Below, piece by piece: positions 1-13,420 of a DNA stretch of 64,000 bases (the stretch's first letter is position 1; every line of letters begins with the position of its first letter). A program made the translations under genes and the position numbers. Below the pieces are notes generated by a model, which had not been told where the DNA came from, made no database searches, and saw only the letters and a list, made by a program, of their open reading frames with translations. The DNA comes from Pseudomonas tructae (GTDB lineage: Bacteria; Pseudomonadota; Gammaproteobacteria; Pseudomonadales; Pseudomonadaceae), in the NCBI RefSeq assembly GCF_004214895.1, contig NZ_CP035952.1, forward strand, positions 5,218,501-5,282,500. Direction: 5' to 3'.

Positions 1-621
1 CTCGCCGCGATAGCCCCATGCCAGCAAGTATTGCTCGCGAGAGCTGTCGCGGGAAGAGTCCGGTTTGATCATCTGGACCTTGTCGAATTTCAGACGAGCG
101 TCCTTCAGATAGACATCAAACCCTTCGCCCTGGAACATTTTGATCAGGAAATTGCCACCCGGCTTGAGCACGCGAGTCGCCAGATCAAGGGCCAGCTCAC
201 AAAGGAACATGGCCTTGGGCATATCTACGGCAGGCGTACCACTCATATTGGGGGCCATATCGGAAATCACAAGGTCCACATGCGAATTACCTACGGCTTC
301 GAGGATTTGCGCCAACACCGCATCCTGGGTGAAGTCACCCTGAATGAAAGTAACGTCGGGAATGCTGTCCATTTCCAGGATATCGGAGGCAATCAAACGG
401 CCCTGGCCGCCGATCAGACGACTGGTCACCTGCGACCAGCCACCGGGCGCCGCCCCCAGGTCGATTACACTCATGCCTGGGCGGATCAGCTTGTATTTCT
501 CCTGGACTTCCAGAAGCTTGTAGCTCGCACGCGAGCGGTAGCCATCCTTCTGCGCCTGCTTCACATAGGGATCGTTGACATGTCTTTTCAGCCAGCCAAG
601 GCTTGTCTTGGAACGCGCCAT
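1..621 (-). CDS. rlmE: 23S rRNA (uridine-2'-O-)-methyltransferase RlmE, 3' end at window edge
   Basis: RlmE (FtsJ/RrmJ) uses SAM to methylate the ribose of U2552 in the A loop of 23S rRNA. The ATG at 621 gives [11 protein letters not shown]; the SAM-binding motif [12 protein letters not shown] lies around residue 50 and the SDMAPNMSG segment with the catalytic Asp follows near residue 120. The frame is open to the first base of the window (207 codons, ending WGYRGE), which is about the full family length, so the stop codon probably lies just outside. It is divergent from yhbY, the usual Pseudomonas arrangement. Identity is secure; only the last codon or two is unseen. Confidence 0.95.
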   Translation of the reverse strand, partial: MARSKTSLGWLKRHVNDPYVKQAQKDGYRSRASYKLLEVQEKYKLIRPGMSVIDLGAAPGGWSQVTSRLIGGQGRLIASDILEMDSIPDVTFIQGDFTQDAVLAQILEAVGNSHVDLVISDMAPNMSGTPAVDMPKAMFLCELALDLATRVLKPGGNFLIKMFQGEGFDVYLKDARLKFDKVQMIKPDSSRDSSREQYLLAWGYRGE

Positions 622-721
622 TGGGCACCTCGATGATAAGGGTCGTGATTAACTGGGCGGATCCACGGGCCCTCGGGTAAAATGGCCGCCATTTTTACAG
701 AATCAGACAAAGGGTCAGATT

Positions 722-1030
722 ATGCCGCTCAATAACGAGCAGAAGAAACAGTACAAATCCATTGGCCACGACCTGAAACCAGTTCTGATTGTGGCAGGCA
801 ACGGGTTGACTGAAGGGGTTATCGCCGAACTCGAACGCGCTCTGGTTGACCACGAACTGATCAAGGTCGAGATTCGCTCCGAAGACCGCGAAGAGCGTGC
901 CGCCGCAATTGCCGCGCTGTGCAAGGCCGGCCGCGCCGAACTGGTACAGACCATCGGCAAGAAAGCGCTGATCTATCGCCGCAATCCGCAGCCGAACAAG
1001 CAACTGTCGAACATCCACCGCTACAAGTGA
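722..1030 (+). CDS. yhbY: YhbY-family ribosome assembly RNA-binding protein
   Basis: A 102-residue protein made of a single CRM (CRS1-YhbY) RNA-binding domain. The family binds pre-50S particles. Visible family features are the N-terminal basic helix, the GNGLTEGV segment that corresponds to the conserved GxxG loop region, and a C-terminal IGKKALIYRR strand. It is divergent from rlmE, another 50S maturation gene, across 100 bp. A TAAAAT -10-like element lies at about 676-681. No other gene lies on this strand until recN, so it is probably monocistronic. Confidence 0.93.
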   Translation: MPLNNEQKKQYKSIGHDLKPVLIVAGNGLTEGVIAELERALVDHELIKVEIRSEDREERAAAIAALCKAGRAELVQTIGKKALIYRRNPQPNKQLSNIHRYK

Positions 1031-1042
1031 TGTTCGCCCCGG

Positions 1043-1489
1043 TCAGTGGCGCGCCTTGCGCGCCCTGCCCGGCACGGGTTGCATGACCAGCAGCAAGCCG
1101 GTCAGGCCCAGCACCAGGTAGCAGAACAGCTGCCAGCGCAATTCTTCCGGCATGCCCACGCGCAAGGCGAAATACACCACGCACGCCAGCATCGCCATCG
1201 ACAGCAACTGCCCCCGCATATCCCGCCACAGACTGGCCAGGCCCTGAGCCTGAATCAGCACCAGTGCCTGCACGCCTGCGCAAAACGCCGCAAACGCTAC
1301 CAGCAAGGATGCCATCAGGCTGCCGATATCCTCGATCAGCAGCGGTGCCAGGCCAATCTTGCCCAACGCCGGCAACAAACCGAAATGCAGCATCCACAGG
1401 CCGCCAACCCAGAACACCTGGGTCAGCTGCCAGATAACCGGGGCCGCAGCAAAGCCGCGGCTACGGTCAAAGGTGTTTGACTTCGACAA
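1043..1489 (-). CDS. Small integral membrane protein, DUF4149-like
   Basis: A 148-residue protein of unknown function with four hydrophobic segments (roughly residues 17-40, 50-78, 90-108 and 118-138) and a basic C-terminal tail (GRARKARH). The layout resembles the DUF4149/TMEM205-like group, but that is recognition by pattern only. The start lies inside the 3' end of greA (23-bp overlap), and it is the last gene of the carA-carB-greA run, so it is probably translated from the same transcript. Convergent with yhbY, only 12 bp apart. Confidence 0.7.
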   Translation of the reverse strand: MSKSNTFDRSRGFAAAPVIWQLTQVFWVGGLWMLHFGLLPALGKIGLAPLLIEDIGSLMASLLVAFAAFCAGVQALVLIQAQGLASLWRDMRGQLLSMAMLACVVYFALRVGMPEELRWQLFCYLVLGLTGLLLVMQPVPGRARKARH

Positions 1490-1945
1490 TCTCGTACTCG
1501 ACGGTACCGCTTGGCGTCTTGATCACCACGGTGTCACCCTCTTCCTTGCCAATGATGGCACGGGCGATCGGCGCGCCGACCGAGAGCTTGCCGTTTTTCA
1601 CGTCGGCTTCATCTTCGCCGACGATCTGGTAGACCACCTGCTCGTCGGTTTCGGTGTTGGCCAGCTCGACGGTGGTACCGAAGATGACCTTGCCCGAATG
1701 CGCGATGGTGGTCACGTCGATCACCACTGCGTTCTGCAGACGGCCTTCGATGTCGCGGATACGCGCCTCGACCATGCCCTGCTCTTCACGGGCTGCATGG
1801 TACTCGGCGTTTTCCTTGAGGTCGCCCAGCTCGCGGGCCTCACCAATGGCCTGACTCAGGCGCGGACGCTCGGTCTTGCTCAGGAACAGGTGTTCTTCCT
1901 CCAGGGCGCGAGCGCCCTGGACGGTCATCGGATACTTGGTAATGC

Positions 1946-1949
<4 letters not shown>
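1467..1949 (-). CDS. greA: Transcription elongation factor GreA
   Basis: GreA rescues backtracked RNA polymerase by stimulating cleavage of the nascent transcript through the secondary channel. The 160-residue product is close to the usual 158. The N-terminal coiled coil contains the expected acidic tip ([15 protein letters not shown], residues about 43-57), followed by a C-terminal FKBP-like domain with the [16 protein letters not shown] signature. The ATG overlaps the carB stop (ATGA), indicating translational coupling to carB, an arrangement common in Pseudomonas. Confidence 0.97.
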
Positions 1950-5167
<3,218 letters not shown>

Positions 5168-5273
5168 GGGTTGTCACTCAATTCCGCAGGTCAGTCGGCA
5201 AGCCGCATTGAACAATCGTGGGGGCGGCACCTGAACGCGGCTTGCACCGGTCCAGGGCCTTCTCGCCAGATGC

Positions 5274-6410
5274 TCAGCGGCGCTTGGCCATGGCATCGAT
5301 GAAACGGTCGAACAGCGGCGCGACGTCGGTCGGGCCCGGGCTGGCTTCAGGGTGACCCTGGAAGCTGAACGCGCTCTTGTCGGTACGCTCGATACCCTGC
5401 AGGGTACCGTCGAACAGCGACTTGTGGATGGCGCGCACGTTGCCTGGCAGGGTCGCTTCGTCAACCGCAAAGCCGTGGTTCTGGCTGGTGATCATCACCA
5501 CACCGGTATCCAGGTCCTGGACCGGGTGGTTGGCACCGTGGTGACCATGACCCATTTTCACGGTCTTGGCGCCGGATGCCAGGGCCAGCAACTGGTGACC
5601 CAGGCAGATACCAAACACCGGAATTTCGGTCTCGAGGATGTCCTTGATTGCCTGGATCGCGTAGTCGCAAGGCTCCGGATCGCCAGGGCCGTTGGACAGG
5701 AACACGCCATCGGGGTTGAGTGCCAGGACTTCGCTGGCCGGGGTTTGCGCCGGTACCACGGTCAGGCGGCAGCCACGGGCAACCAGCATGCGCAGGATGT
5801 TCAGTTTGACACCGAAGTCGTAGGCAACCACGTGGTACGGCAGCTCGGCAGCGGCGATGGTCGCATGGCTGTCGGTCTTCAGCTCCCAGACGCTGGAGTT
5901 CCACTCGTAGCTGTTCTTGGTGCTGACGACTTTCGCCAGGTCCATGCCCTTCAGGCCCGGGAAGCCCCGAGCAGCTGCGATTGCAGCTTCTTCGCTGATG
6001 TTGTCGCCAGCGAGGATGCAACCGTTCTGCGCGCCCTTCTCACGCAGGATGCGGGTCAGGCGACGGGTGTCGATACCGGCAATGGCCACCACGTTGTTGG
6101 CCTTGAGATAATCAGGCAGGGACTGCTTGTTGCGCCAGTTGCTCGCGATCAGAGGCAGGTCGCGAATCACCAGGCCGGCCGACCAGACGCGGTCGGATTC
6201 GGCGTCCTCGGGCGTGGTGCCGGTGTTGCCGATGTGCGGGTAAGTCAGGGTTACGATTTGCTGCGCATAGGAAGGGTCAGTCAGGATTTCCTGATAGCCG
6301 GTCATTGCGGTGTTGAACACCACCTCACCAACGGTCTGACCGTCGGCTCCAATGGCTTCACCGCGAAAAATGCTGCCATCGGCAAGGGCGAGTATGGCTG
6401 GCTTAGTCAA
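5274..6410 (-). CDS. carA: Carbamoyl-phosphate synthase small (glutaminase) subunit, TTG start
   Basis: CarA hydrolyses glutamine and channels ammonia to CarB. The 378-residue protein has the N-terminal CarA domain ([12 protein letters not shown]) and a C-terminal class I amidotransferase domain with the nucleophile in GICLGHQLL (Cys about residue 262) and a HPEASPGP catalytic His region near residue 350. I place the start at TTG 6410: the protein begins [12 protein letters not shown], and a strong Shine-Dalgarno GGAGGT sits 6 bases upstream, with no in-frame ATG nearby. Use of TTG for carA agrees with what is known in Pseudomonas. A transcription attenuator lies between it and dapB. Confidence 0.97.
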   Translation of the reverse strand: MTKPAILALADGSIFRGEAIGADGQTVGEVVFNTAMTGYQEILTDPSYAQQIVTLTYPHIGNTGTTPEDAESDRVWSAGLVIRDLPLIASNWRNKQSLPDYLKANNVVAIAGIDTRRLTRILREKGAQNGCILAGDNISEEAAIAAARGFPGLKGMDLAKVVSTKNSYEWNSSVWELKTDSHATIAAAELPYHVVAYDFGVKLNILRMLVARGCRLTVVPAQTPASEVLALNPDGVFLSNGPGDPEPCDYAIQAIKDILETEIPVFGICLGHQLLALASGAKTVKMGHGHHGANHPVQDLDTGVVMITSQNHGFAVDEATLPGNVRAIHKSLFDGTLQGIERTDKSAFSFQGHPEASPGPTDVAPLFDRFIDAMAKRR

Positions 6411-6455
6411 GAAGACCTCCCGTAAATCAAGCCTGAAGGGGCGATCGCAGGTTGC

Positions 6456-6494
6456 AAAAAAGCGGAATGACGTATAGACACGTCACCCCGCTTT
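6456..6494 (-). terminator. Rho-independent terminator/attenuator in the carA leader
   Basis: On the minus strand an arm AAAGCGGGGTGACGT pairs with ACGTCATTCCGCTTT around a short loop, about 15 bp counting two G-U pairs, followed by six T residues. It lies 45 bp upstream of the carA TTG and downstream of dapB. It could simply end the dnaJ/dapB transcript. Its position inside the carA leader fits the attenuation control described for Pseudomonas carAB. Confidence 0.85.
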
Positions 6495-6504
6495 CTTCGT
6501 CGAA

Positions 6505-6531
6505 TTATCTGCGCGCTTTTAGTGGACACAC
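6505..6531 (-). promoter_or_regulatory. Possible carA leader peptide ORF (GTG start, ends Arg-Arg)
   Basis: A minus-strand frame GTG...TAA would encode M-C-P-L-K-A-R-R. It stops 10-11 bases before the attenuator stem. Two arginine codons (CGC AGA) immediately before the stop would suit an arginine-sensing leader, since carbamoyl phosphate feeds arginine synthesis. There is no convincing Shine-Dalgarno and the GTG lies within a small hairpin (6518-6535), so this is a weak candidate. Confidence 0.25.
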
Positions 6532-6549
6532 TAAAGCTGTAGCTTACAG
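6518..6549. promoter_or_regulatory. Adjacent inverted repeats upstream of the carA attenuator
   Basis: Two dyads lie side by side: TTTAGTG/CACTAAA around a 4-base loop (6518-6535) and the palindrome CTGTA-GCT-TACAG (6537-6549). They may be leader RNA hairpins or a protein-binding site for carA control. Nothing in the sequence decides between these. Confidence 0.4.
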
Positions 6550-6612
6550 AAAAACGCTTTTTGGGTCTACCACTGATGTGCCTGAAAGGCGCAGGAATGC
6601 GACAGAGGACAT

Positions 6613-6684
6613 TGTAGGAGCGGGTTTGCCCCGCGATAGCGGTCTGTCAGTCACATCGCTTCGCGGGGCAAGCCCGCTCCTACA
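6613..6684. repeat. Paired inverted REP elements (dapB-carA spacer)
   Basis: The arms TGTAGGAGCGGGTTTGCC...CGCGA (6613-6636) and their reverse complement (6661-6684) match over 24 bases with one G-T difference, around a 24-base spacer. This is the typical P. putida-type REP doublet found in other spacers of this window. Confidence 0.9.
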
Positions 6685-6700
6685 GGGGATACAGCACAGA

Positions 6701-7507
<807 letters not shown>

Positions 7508-7517
7508 CTATTCCTTC

Positions 7518-8642
7518 TTACAGATCGCCGAAGAAGCGTTTCACGCCTTCGAACCAGCCATTGGCTTTCGGCGAATGGGAACTGTCGCCTTCCAGCGAGT
7601 CACGCAGCTCTTCGAGCAGCTCGCGCTGGCGACGACTGAGGTTGACCGGGGTTTCCACCGCGACCCGGCACATCAGGTCACCGGCACCACCCCCGCGAAC
7701 CGGCGCCACACCTTTGCCACGCAGACGGAACTGCTTGCCGGTCTGAGTACCCTCTGGGATCTTCAGCATGACCCGGCCATCAAGAGTCGGCACTTCCAGC
7801 TCGCCACCCAGGGCGGCATCGGTATAGCTGATCGGCACCTCGCAGTACAGATGCTTGCCGTCGCGCTGGAAAATCGGGTGCTCACGCACGTTGATCACAA
7901 CATACAGATCGCCGGTCGGGCCACCTTGCGAACCCGCCTCACCCTCACCGGACAAACGGATGCGATCGCCCGTGTCGACACCGGCCGGCACCTTGACCGA
8001 CAGGGTCTTGTACTCTTCGATACGGCCTTCGCCATGGCACGAATCGCACGGATCGGTGATGACCTTGCCTTGGCCATGGCAACGCGGGCAGGTCTGCTGG
8101 ACCGAGAAGAAACCCTGCTGCATGCGCACCTGACCAATACCGCCGCAAGTCGGGCAGGTCGAAGGCGACGAGCCCTTCTTGGCGCCAGAACCGTCACACG
8201 GCTTGCAGTTGACCAGCGTCGGCACACGGATATTGACCGTGGTGCCGCGCACCGCTTCTTCCAGGTTCAGCTCCAGGGTGTAACGCAGGTCGCTGCCACG
8301 CTGGGCGCCACCGCGCGAACCACCACGGCCACCGCCGAAGAAATCGCTGAACACATCACCGAAGATATCCGAGAAGTTCGCGCCGCCGAAACCGGCGCCG
8401 CCACCACCCATGCTCGGATCCACGCCGGCATGACCATACTGATCATAGGCCGCACGCTTGCTGGCATCGGAGAGCACTTCATAAGCCTCGTTGGCTTCCT
8501 TGAATTTCTCTTCAGACGCCTTGTCATCAGGATTACGGTCCGGGTGATGCTTCATCGCCAGGCGGCGATAGGCCTTCTTCAGGTCCGCTTCACTGGAGCC
8601 GCGCTCAACGCCCAGAACTTCGTAATAGTCACGCTTTGCCAT
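7518..8642 (-). CDS. dnaJ: Chaperone DnaJ (Hsp40)
   Basis: DnaJ delivers unfolded substrates to DnaK and stimulates its ATPase. From ATG 8642 the product is 374 residues: J domain with the HPD motif ([11 protein letters not shown], about residue 33), a G/F-rich linker, a zinc-finger region with four CxxCxGxG-type repeats (about 145-205), and the two C-terminal peptide-binding domains. An in-frame ATG four codons upstream is less likely because families begin [12 protein letters not shown]. It lies 208 bp after dnaK, a spacer that holds a REP-like hairpin, and 13 bp before dapB. Confidence 0.97.
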   Translation of the reverse strand: MAKRDYYEVLGVERGSSEADLKKAYRRLAMKHHPDRNPDDKASEEKFKEANEAYEVLSDASKRAAYDQYGHAGVDPSMGGGGAGFGGANFSDIFGDVFSDFFGGGRGGSRGGAQRGSDLRYTLELNLEEAVRGTTVNIRVPTLVNCKPCDGSGAKKGSSPSTCPTCGGIGQVRMQQGFFSVQQTCPRCHGQGKVITDPCDSCHGEGRIEEYKTLSVKVPAGVDTGDRIRLSGEGEAGSQGGPTGDLYVVINVREHPIFQRDGKHLYCEVPISYTDAALGGELEVPTLDGRVMLKIPEGTQTGKQFRLRGKGVAPVRGGGAGDLMCRVAVETPVNLSRRQRELLEELRDSLEGDSSHSPKANGWFEGVKRFFGDL

Positions 8643-8770
8643 AAGTCTTTGCACTCTTGAGGACGTTCGGCATACCTCTGCGCATTCCGCGCTGTGCCGC
8701 TAGCACCTGCCTCACCACCCTGTGGTGACTGACAAATGCTGTAAAAATTCGGGTATTCCAGACACGCCAA

Positions 8771-8790
8771 CGCGGGAGCAAGCCCCCGCG
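8771..8790. repeat. REP-like hairpin in the dnaK-dnaJ spacer
   Basis: The near-palindrome CGCGGGAGCAAGCCCCCGCG is a diverged single REP unit. A second small dyad, CACCAC/GTGGTG, lies at about 8711-8726. Such hairpins in this spacer could slow 3' decay of the dnaK message or lower read-through into dnaJ. Confidence 0.65.
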
Positions 8791-8850
8791 CGGCGACATC
8801 CTACCAGCCAACCCTCAAAAAACGGTCAACTGGCCGACAACCTGTAGCAA

Positions 8851-10770
8851 TTACTTGTTGTCTTTGACTTCTTCGAACTCAGCATCGACAACGTCGTCGT
8901 GCTTGGCTTCCGGCTCAGCCTGCTGAGCACCGCCCTGAGGCTGTTCGGCCGACTGCTCGGCGTACATCTTCTGGGCAACCGGAGCCGAGACTTTCGACAG
9001 CTCTTCGACCTTGGCGTCGATGGCAGCCTTGTCGTCGCCCTTGATGGCGGCTTCCAGGGCAACCACGGCCGCTTCGATGGCAGTCTTCTCGTCGGCAGTG
9101 ACCTTGTCACCGGCGTCAACGACCATCTTGCGGGTCGAGTGAACCAGCGCATCACCCTGGTTACGGGCAGCGGCCAGTTCTTCGAACTTGCGGTCTTCTT
9201 CCGAATTCGCTTCGGCGTCGCGGATCATCTGCTGAATTTCTTCATCAGACAGGCCCGAGTTGGCCTTGATCACGATCGACTGGGTCTTGCCAGTGGCCTT
9301 GTCTTTGGCGCCGACGTGCAGGATGCCGTTGGCGTCGATGTCGAAGGTCACTTCGATCTGCGGCACGCCACGTGGTGCTGGTGGAATGTCGGCCAGGTCG
9401 AACTTGCCCAGGGACTTGTTCTGTGCAGCCTGCTTGCGCTCACCTTGCAGCACGTGGATGGTCACCGCGCCCTGGTTGTCATCGGCAGTCGAGAACACTT
9501 GCGACTTTTTGGTCGGGATAGTGGTGTTCTTCTCGATCAGCGCGGTCATCACGCCACCCATGGTTTCGATACCCAGGGTCAGCGGGCTGACGTCCAGCAG
9601 CAGTACGTCTTTGACGTCACCGGCCAGTACCGCACCCTGGATGGCAGCACCCATGGCAACCGCTTCGTCCGGGTTGACGTCTTTGCGCGCTTCTTTGCCG
9701 AAGAAGTCGGTAACGGCTTTTTGCACCATTGGCATACGGGTCTGACCGCCGACCAGGATCACGTCGTCGATCTTGCTGACGTCGATACCGGCGTCTTTCA
9801 TGGCAATGCGGCATGGCTCGATGGTGCGCTGAACCAGGTCTTCCACCAGCGACTCCAGCTTGGCACGGGAGATCTTCACGTTCAGGTGCTTGGGACCGGT
9901 GGCGTCTGCAGTGATGTACGGCAGGTTGACGTCGGTCATCTGGCTCGAGGACAGCTCGATTTTAGCCTTCTCAGCGGCTTCTTTCAGGCGCTGCATGGCC
10001 AGCGGGTCACCCTTGAGGTTCATGCCGCTTTCTTTCTTGAACTCGTCGACGAGGTAGTCGATCAGACGGATGTCGAAGTCTTCACCACCGAGGAAGGTGT
10101 CACCGTTGGTGGCCAGCACTTCGAACTGGTGCTCGCCATCGACTTCAGCGATCTCGATCACGGAAACGTCGAAAGTACCGCCACCCAGGTCGTAAACAAT
10201 CACGGTGTGATCGCCCTTGGCCTTGTCCATACCGTAAGCCAGAGCGGCTGCGGTCGGTTCGTTGATGATACGTTTGACGTCCAGACCGGCGATGCGACCG
10301 GCGTCTTTGGTGGCCTGGCGCTGGCTGTCGTTGAAGTAGGCCGGAACGGTGATCACCGCCTCGGTCACTGGCTCGCCGAGGTAGTCTTCGGCGGTCTTCT
10401 TCATCTTCTTGAGGATTTCAGCCGAGATTTGTGGCGGTGCCATTTTCTGGCCGTTCACTTCAACCCAGGCGTCGCTGTTGTCAGCCTTGACGATCTTGTA
10501 CGGAACCATCTGGATGTCTTTCTGCACCACTTCTTCTTCGAAGCGACGGCCGATCAGACGCTTTACCGCGTACAGGGTGTTGTGCGGGTTGGTGACCGCC
10601 TGGCGCTTGGCCGATTGGCCAACCAGGATTTCGCCATCGTTGGCGTAGGCAATGATCGACGGTGTGGTACGAGCGCCTTCGGCGTTCTCGATAACCTTGA
10701 CGTTGCCGTTTTCCAGAATGGAGACGCAGGAGTTGGTGGTCCCCAGGTCGATACCGATGATTTTACCCAT
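8851..10770 (-). CDS. dnaK: Chaperone DnaK (Hsp70)
   Basis: ATP-dependent chaperone of the GrpE-DnaK-DnaJ system. The 639-residue product is full length. It starts [16 protein letters not shown] with the phosphate-1 motif, has [11 protein letters not shown] (about 194-204), the GGQTRMP segment (about 341-347), the DVSPLTLG linker and substrate-binding domain, and the acidic C-terminal tail ending EEVKDNK. It has its own sigma-32-type promoter overlapping the end of grpE, in addition to read-through from grpE. Confidence 0.98.
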   Translation of the reverse strand: MGKIIGIDLGTTNSCVSILENGNVKVIENAEGARTTPSIIAYANDGEILVGQSAKRQAVTNPHNTLYAVKRLIGRRFEEEVVQKDIQMVPYKIVKADNSDAWVEVNGQKMAPPQISAEILKKMKKTAEDYLGEPVTEAVITVPAYFNDSQRQATKDAGRIAGLDVKRIINEPTAAALAYGMDKAKGDHTVIVYDLGGGTFDVSVIEIAEVDGEHQFEVLATNGDTFLGGEDFDIRLIDYLVDEFKKESGMNLKGDPLAMQRLKEAAEKAKIELSSSQMTDVNLPYITADATGPKHLNVKISRAKLESLVEDLVQRTIEPCRIAMKDAGIDVSKIDDVILVGGQTRMPMVQKAVTDFFGKEARKDVNPDEAVAMGAAIQGAVLAGDVKDVLLLDVSPLTLGIETMGGVMTALIEKNTTIPTKKSQVFSTADDNQGAVTIHVLQGERKQAAQNKSLGKFDLADIPPAPRGVPQIEVTFDIDANGILHVGAKDKATGKTQSIVIKANSGLSDEEIQQMIRDAEANSEEDRKFEELAAARNQGDALVHSTRKMVVDAGDKVTADEKTAIEAAVVALEAAIKGDDKAAIDAKVEELSKVSAPVAQKMYAEQSAEQPQGGAQQAEPEAKHDDVVDAEFEEVKDNK

Positions 10771-10847
10771 GTTAACTCTCCCGAAACTTGAATTTGGTTG
10801 CCGCAGCAGTGGTGGCTAACTGCGGTAATACTTGAATGCTTGACACC

Positions 10848-10876
10848 TAAATGGGGGCGCCGAAAACGATTTCAAG
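10848..10876 (-). promoter_or_regulatory. Sigma-32 heat-shock promoter for dnaK
   Basis: On the minus strand -35 CTTGAA (10871-10876) and -10 CCCCATTTA (10848-10856) are separated by 14 bases, an excellent match to the RpoH consensus. The -35 hexamer overlaps the grpE stop codon. The transcript would have a leader of about 70 bases before the dnaK ATG. Confidence 0.85.
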
Positions 10877-11426
10877 CCTGCTCGTCAATCGACGGCGAAA
10901 CCGCTGCCGGGGCCTTGCTGACCACAACCATGGCCGGGCGCAGCAGGCGACCGTTGAGCTGGTAGCCTTTCTGGAACACCTTGAGCACGCTGTTGGGCTC
11001 GACTTCGGCGCTTTCCTGCATGGCCATCGCCTGGTGGTGCTCGGCGTTGAACGGCTCGCCGTGCGGGTCGATGGCTTCAAGGTTGTAGCGCTTGAGGGTG
11101 TCGTGGAACATTTTCAGGGTCAGCTCGATGCCTTCACGCATCGGGCGAATGCTCTCGTCGTCCGGGCTGGACAGCTCCAGGCCGCGCTCGAGGCTGTCGA
11201 TGACCGGCAGCAGGTCACCGGCGAATTTCTCCAGGGCGAACTTGTGTGCCTTCTCAACGTCCTGCTCGGCGCGACGGCGCACGTTCTGCAGGTCGGCGGC
11301 GGTGCGCAGGGATTGATCCTGGGCCGCCGCCAGCTGCTCTTCGAGCACCTGCACGCGGGCGCTCAGCTCTTGGCCGCCAGTTGCTTCGGCGTTCAGATTC
11401 TGTTCATCCAGCTGTTCGTCAGCCAT
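10872..11426 (-). CDS. grpE: Nucleotide exchange factor GrpE
   Basis: GrpE releases ADP from DnaK. The 184-residue protein has a disordered acidic N terminus, a long coiled coil (about residues 25-85, with [15 protein letters not shown]), and the C-terminal beta domain with [18 protein letters not shown] near residues 155-172. It is the first gene of the minus-strand heat-shock block and is divergent from recN. A sigma-32-type promoter lies 54-82 bp upstream. Confidence 0.97.
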   Translation of the reverse strand: MADEQLDEQNLNAEATGGQELSARVQVLEEQLAAAQDQSLRTAADLQNVRRRAEQDVEKAHKFALEKFAGDLLPVIDSLERGLELSSPDDESIRPMREGIELTLKMFHDTLKRYNLEAIDPHGEPFNAEHHQAMAMQESAEVEPNSVLKVFQKGYQLNGRLLRPAMVVVSKAPAAVSPSIDEQA

Positions 11427-11479
11427 AAAATCTCTCCTCTCGAATAAGGTCTGCGAGCATTACTCGCGCGTCTGCCGGC

Positions 11480-11508
11480 TATATGGGGCCGTAAAACCCA
11501 GGTTCAAG
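11480..11508 (-). promoter_or_regulatory. Sigma-32 heat-shock promoter for grpE
   Basis: Minus-strand -35 CTTGAA (11503-11508), 14-base spacer and -10 CCCCATATA (11480-11488). This is a near-perfect RpoH promoter about 54 bases upstream of the grpE ATG. Confidence 0.9.
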
Positions 11509-11596
11509 GGCTTGCAGCAAAGCTTGCACACATTCACTCATAACCCATCGCAATCAGAACACCGCCCTGATAACCAAATTGAACTAAAAACCAGCA

Positions 11597-11633
11597 TTGT
11601 CAGCCACTCAAAAAACACTGTATAAATAACCAG
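11597..11633 (+). promoter_or_regulatory. recN promoter with overlapping LexA box
   Basis: A sigma-70 promoter TTGTCA (11597-11602), 18-base spacer, TATAAA (11621-11626). The -10 region sits inside CTGTATAAATAACCAG (11618-11633), which matches the SOS box CTGT-N8-ACAG at all but one of the eight fixed bases. recN is a LexA target in other pseudomonads, which supports the call. Confidence 0.8.
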
Positions 11634-11657
11634 ACTTAACGCCTGGGAGCCGCCCCA

Positions 11658-13331
11658 ATGCTGGTGCACCTGTCCGTACACAATTACGCCATCGTCGAAC
11701 ACCTGGACCTTGAACTCGCCCGCGGGATGAGCGTCATCACCGGTGAAACCGGGGCCGGTAAATCGATCATGCTCGATGCCCTGGGCCTGACCCTGGGCGA
11801 TCGCGCCGACAGCGGCGTGGTGCGCCCCGGGGCCGACAAAGCCGACATCCTCGCTACCTTCGACCTGGTGGACATCCCCGAGGCACGCGCCTGGCTGGCC
11901 GAACGCGATCTCGACAGCGACGGCCCGTGCATCCTGCGCCGGGTGATCACCGCCGAAGGCCGCAGCCGTGGCTATATCAACGGCACACCCTGCCCGCTCG
12001 GCGACCTCAAGGCCCTTGGCGAGCTGCTCATCGACATACACAGCCAGCACGAACACCAGTCGCTGCTGAAAACCGACACCCACCGCCGCCTGCTCGACGA
12101 GTACGCCGGCGCCACCGACCTCGCCCGCCAGGTACAGCTTGCCGCCCAGCGCTGGCGCCAGACCCGCCAGGAACTCGAGCGCCTGTCCAACTCCGGCGAT
12201 GAGCAACGCGCGCAGCATCAATTACTCAGCTATCAGCTCGAAGAGCTCGACAACCTCGGCCTGGGCGAAAACGAACTCGAGCTGCTGGAGCAGGAACACA
12301 AGAACCTGACCAATGCCGAAGCCCTTTTCGGCATCTGTCGCCAGGTCATCGACCACTGCAGCGAAAATGACTCGGGCAACGTGCTCAATGCCCTGACCGC
12401 CAGCCTCAACCGCCTGACCGCCGTGCACAACGCACCCAAGGCCCTGGGCGAGGCGGCCACCCTGATCGCCAGCGCGCAGATCCAGGTAGAGGAGGCTGTT
12501 GGCGAGCTGAACCGCTTCCTCGACAACTTCGATGCCGACCCGGCGCGCCTGCAACAGCTTGAGGAGCGGCTCGACACTATCTATACCCTGGCCCGCAAGC
12601 ACCGCGTGCATCCTACCGAGCTTGCCGGCTTGCAGCAGCGGCTGATGGAAGAGCTGGAACGCCTCAACGCCAATGACGAATCGATCGAGCGCCTGGGCGA
12701 GGAACTGGCCGCCTATGCCCGTCACTACCAGGACAAGGCCGGCGAATTGAGTGCCTTGCGCCAGCAAGCCGCCAGCCAGCTGGCCAGCGCGGTGGAGCAG
12801 GAAATCCAGCGCCTGGGTATGCCCGGCGGGCGCTTTAGCATCGAGCTGCGCGCCAACAACGGCGACGATCTGCAACCCCAGGGCCTGGAACAGGTCGAAC
12901 TGCTGGTCAGCGCCAACCCCGGACAGCCGCTCAAGGCACTGGCCAAGGTGGCTTCCGGTGGCGAGTTGTCGCGGATCAGCCTGGCAATCCAGGTGATCAC
13001 TGCACAGACTTCGCGCATCCCGACCCTGGTGTTCGACGAAGTCGACGTCGGTATCGGCGGGCCAACGGCCGAGATCGTCGGCCAGTTGCTGCGCCGCCTG
13101 GGCGAGCGCGGCCAGGTGCTGACCGTCACCCACCTGCCGCAGGTGGCCGCCCAGGGCCATCACCATCTGTTCGTGCACAAGGTCCGTAACAGCGACGCCA
13201 CCCACACCGCTGTCGCCAGCCTGGGTAAGCGCGAGCGCGTTGAAGAGGTTGCCCGCATGCTCGGCGGCATCGACCTGACCAAGGAGTCCCTGGCTCATGC
13301 ACGCAAGATGGTAGTCACCAGCAAGGCCTGA
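11658..13331 (+). CDS. recN: DNA repair protein RecN
   Basis: RecN is an SMC-like ATPase that helps join ends in double-strand-break repair. The 557-residue product is full length: Walker A GETGAGKS at residues 29-36, a central coiled-coil region (about 150-370), the ABC signature ASGGELSR near residue 432, and Walker B LVFDEVDVGIGG near residue 455. It begins with ATG 11658 just after an SOS-type promoter and ends 90 bp before the convergent fur gene. Confidence 0.97.
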   Translation: MLVHLSVHNYAIVEHLDLELARGMSVITGETGAGKSIMLDALGLTLGDRADSGVVRPGADKADILATFDLVDIPEARAWLAERDLDSDGPCILRRVITAEGRSRGYINGTPCPLGDLKALGELLIDIHSQHEHQSLLKTDTHRRLLDEYAGATDLARQVQLAAQRWRQTRQELERLSNSGDEQRAQHQLLSYQLEELDNLGLGENELELLEQEHKNLTNAEALFGICRQVIDHCSENDSGNVLNALTASLNRLTAVHNAPKALGEAATLIASAQIQVEEAVGELNRFLDNFDADPARLQQLEERLDTIYTLARKHRVHPTELAGLQQRLMEELERLNANDESIERLGEELAAYARHYQDKAGELSALRQQAASQLASAVEQEIQRLGMPGGRFSIELRANNGDDLQPQGLEQVELLVSANPGQPLKALAKVASGGELSRISLAIQVITAQTSRIPTLVFDEVDVGIGGPTAEIVGQLLRRLGERGQVLTVTHLPQVAAQGHHHLFVHKVRNSDATHTAVASLGKRERVEEVARMLGGIDLTKESLAHARKMVVTSKA

Positions 13332-13368
13332 CGCCGTACCACTATTAAATGCTGCCAGCACAAAGCAC

Positions 13369-13392
13369 GAAGGCGACCCCAGGGTCGCCTTC
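13369..13392. terminator. Hairpin between convergent recN and fur
   Basis: GAAGGCGAC pairs with GTCGCCTTC around a 6-base CCCAGG-type loop. There is no T-run on either side, so it is a possible Rho-dependent or message-end hairpin rather than a clear intrinsic terminator. Confidence 0.5.
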
Positions 13393-13420
13393 AGTACTTC
13401 TGCAGCAATGTAAAAATTGC

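Noticed and set aside
8899..10791. Long frame of 630 codons antisense to dnaK
   Set aside because: Same effect as at carB; no start signal and no recognisable domain, while dnaK is certain.
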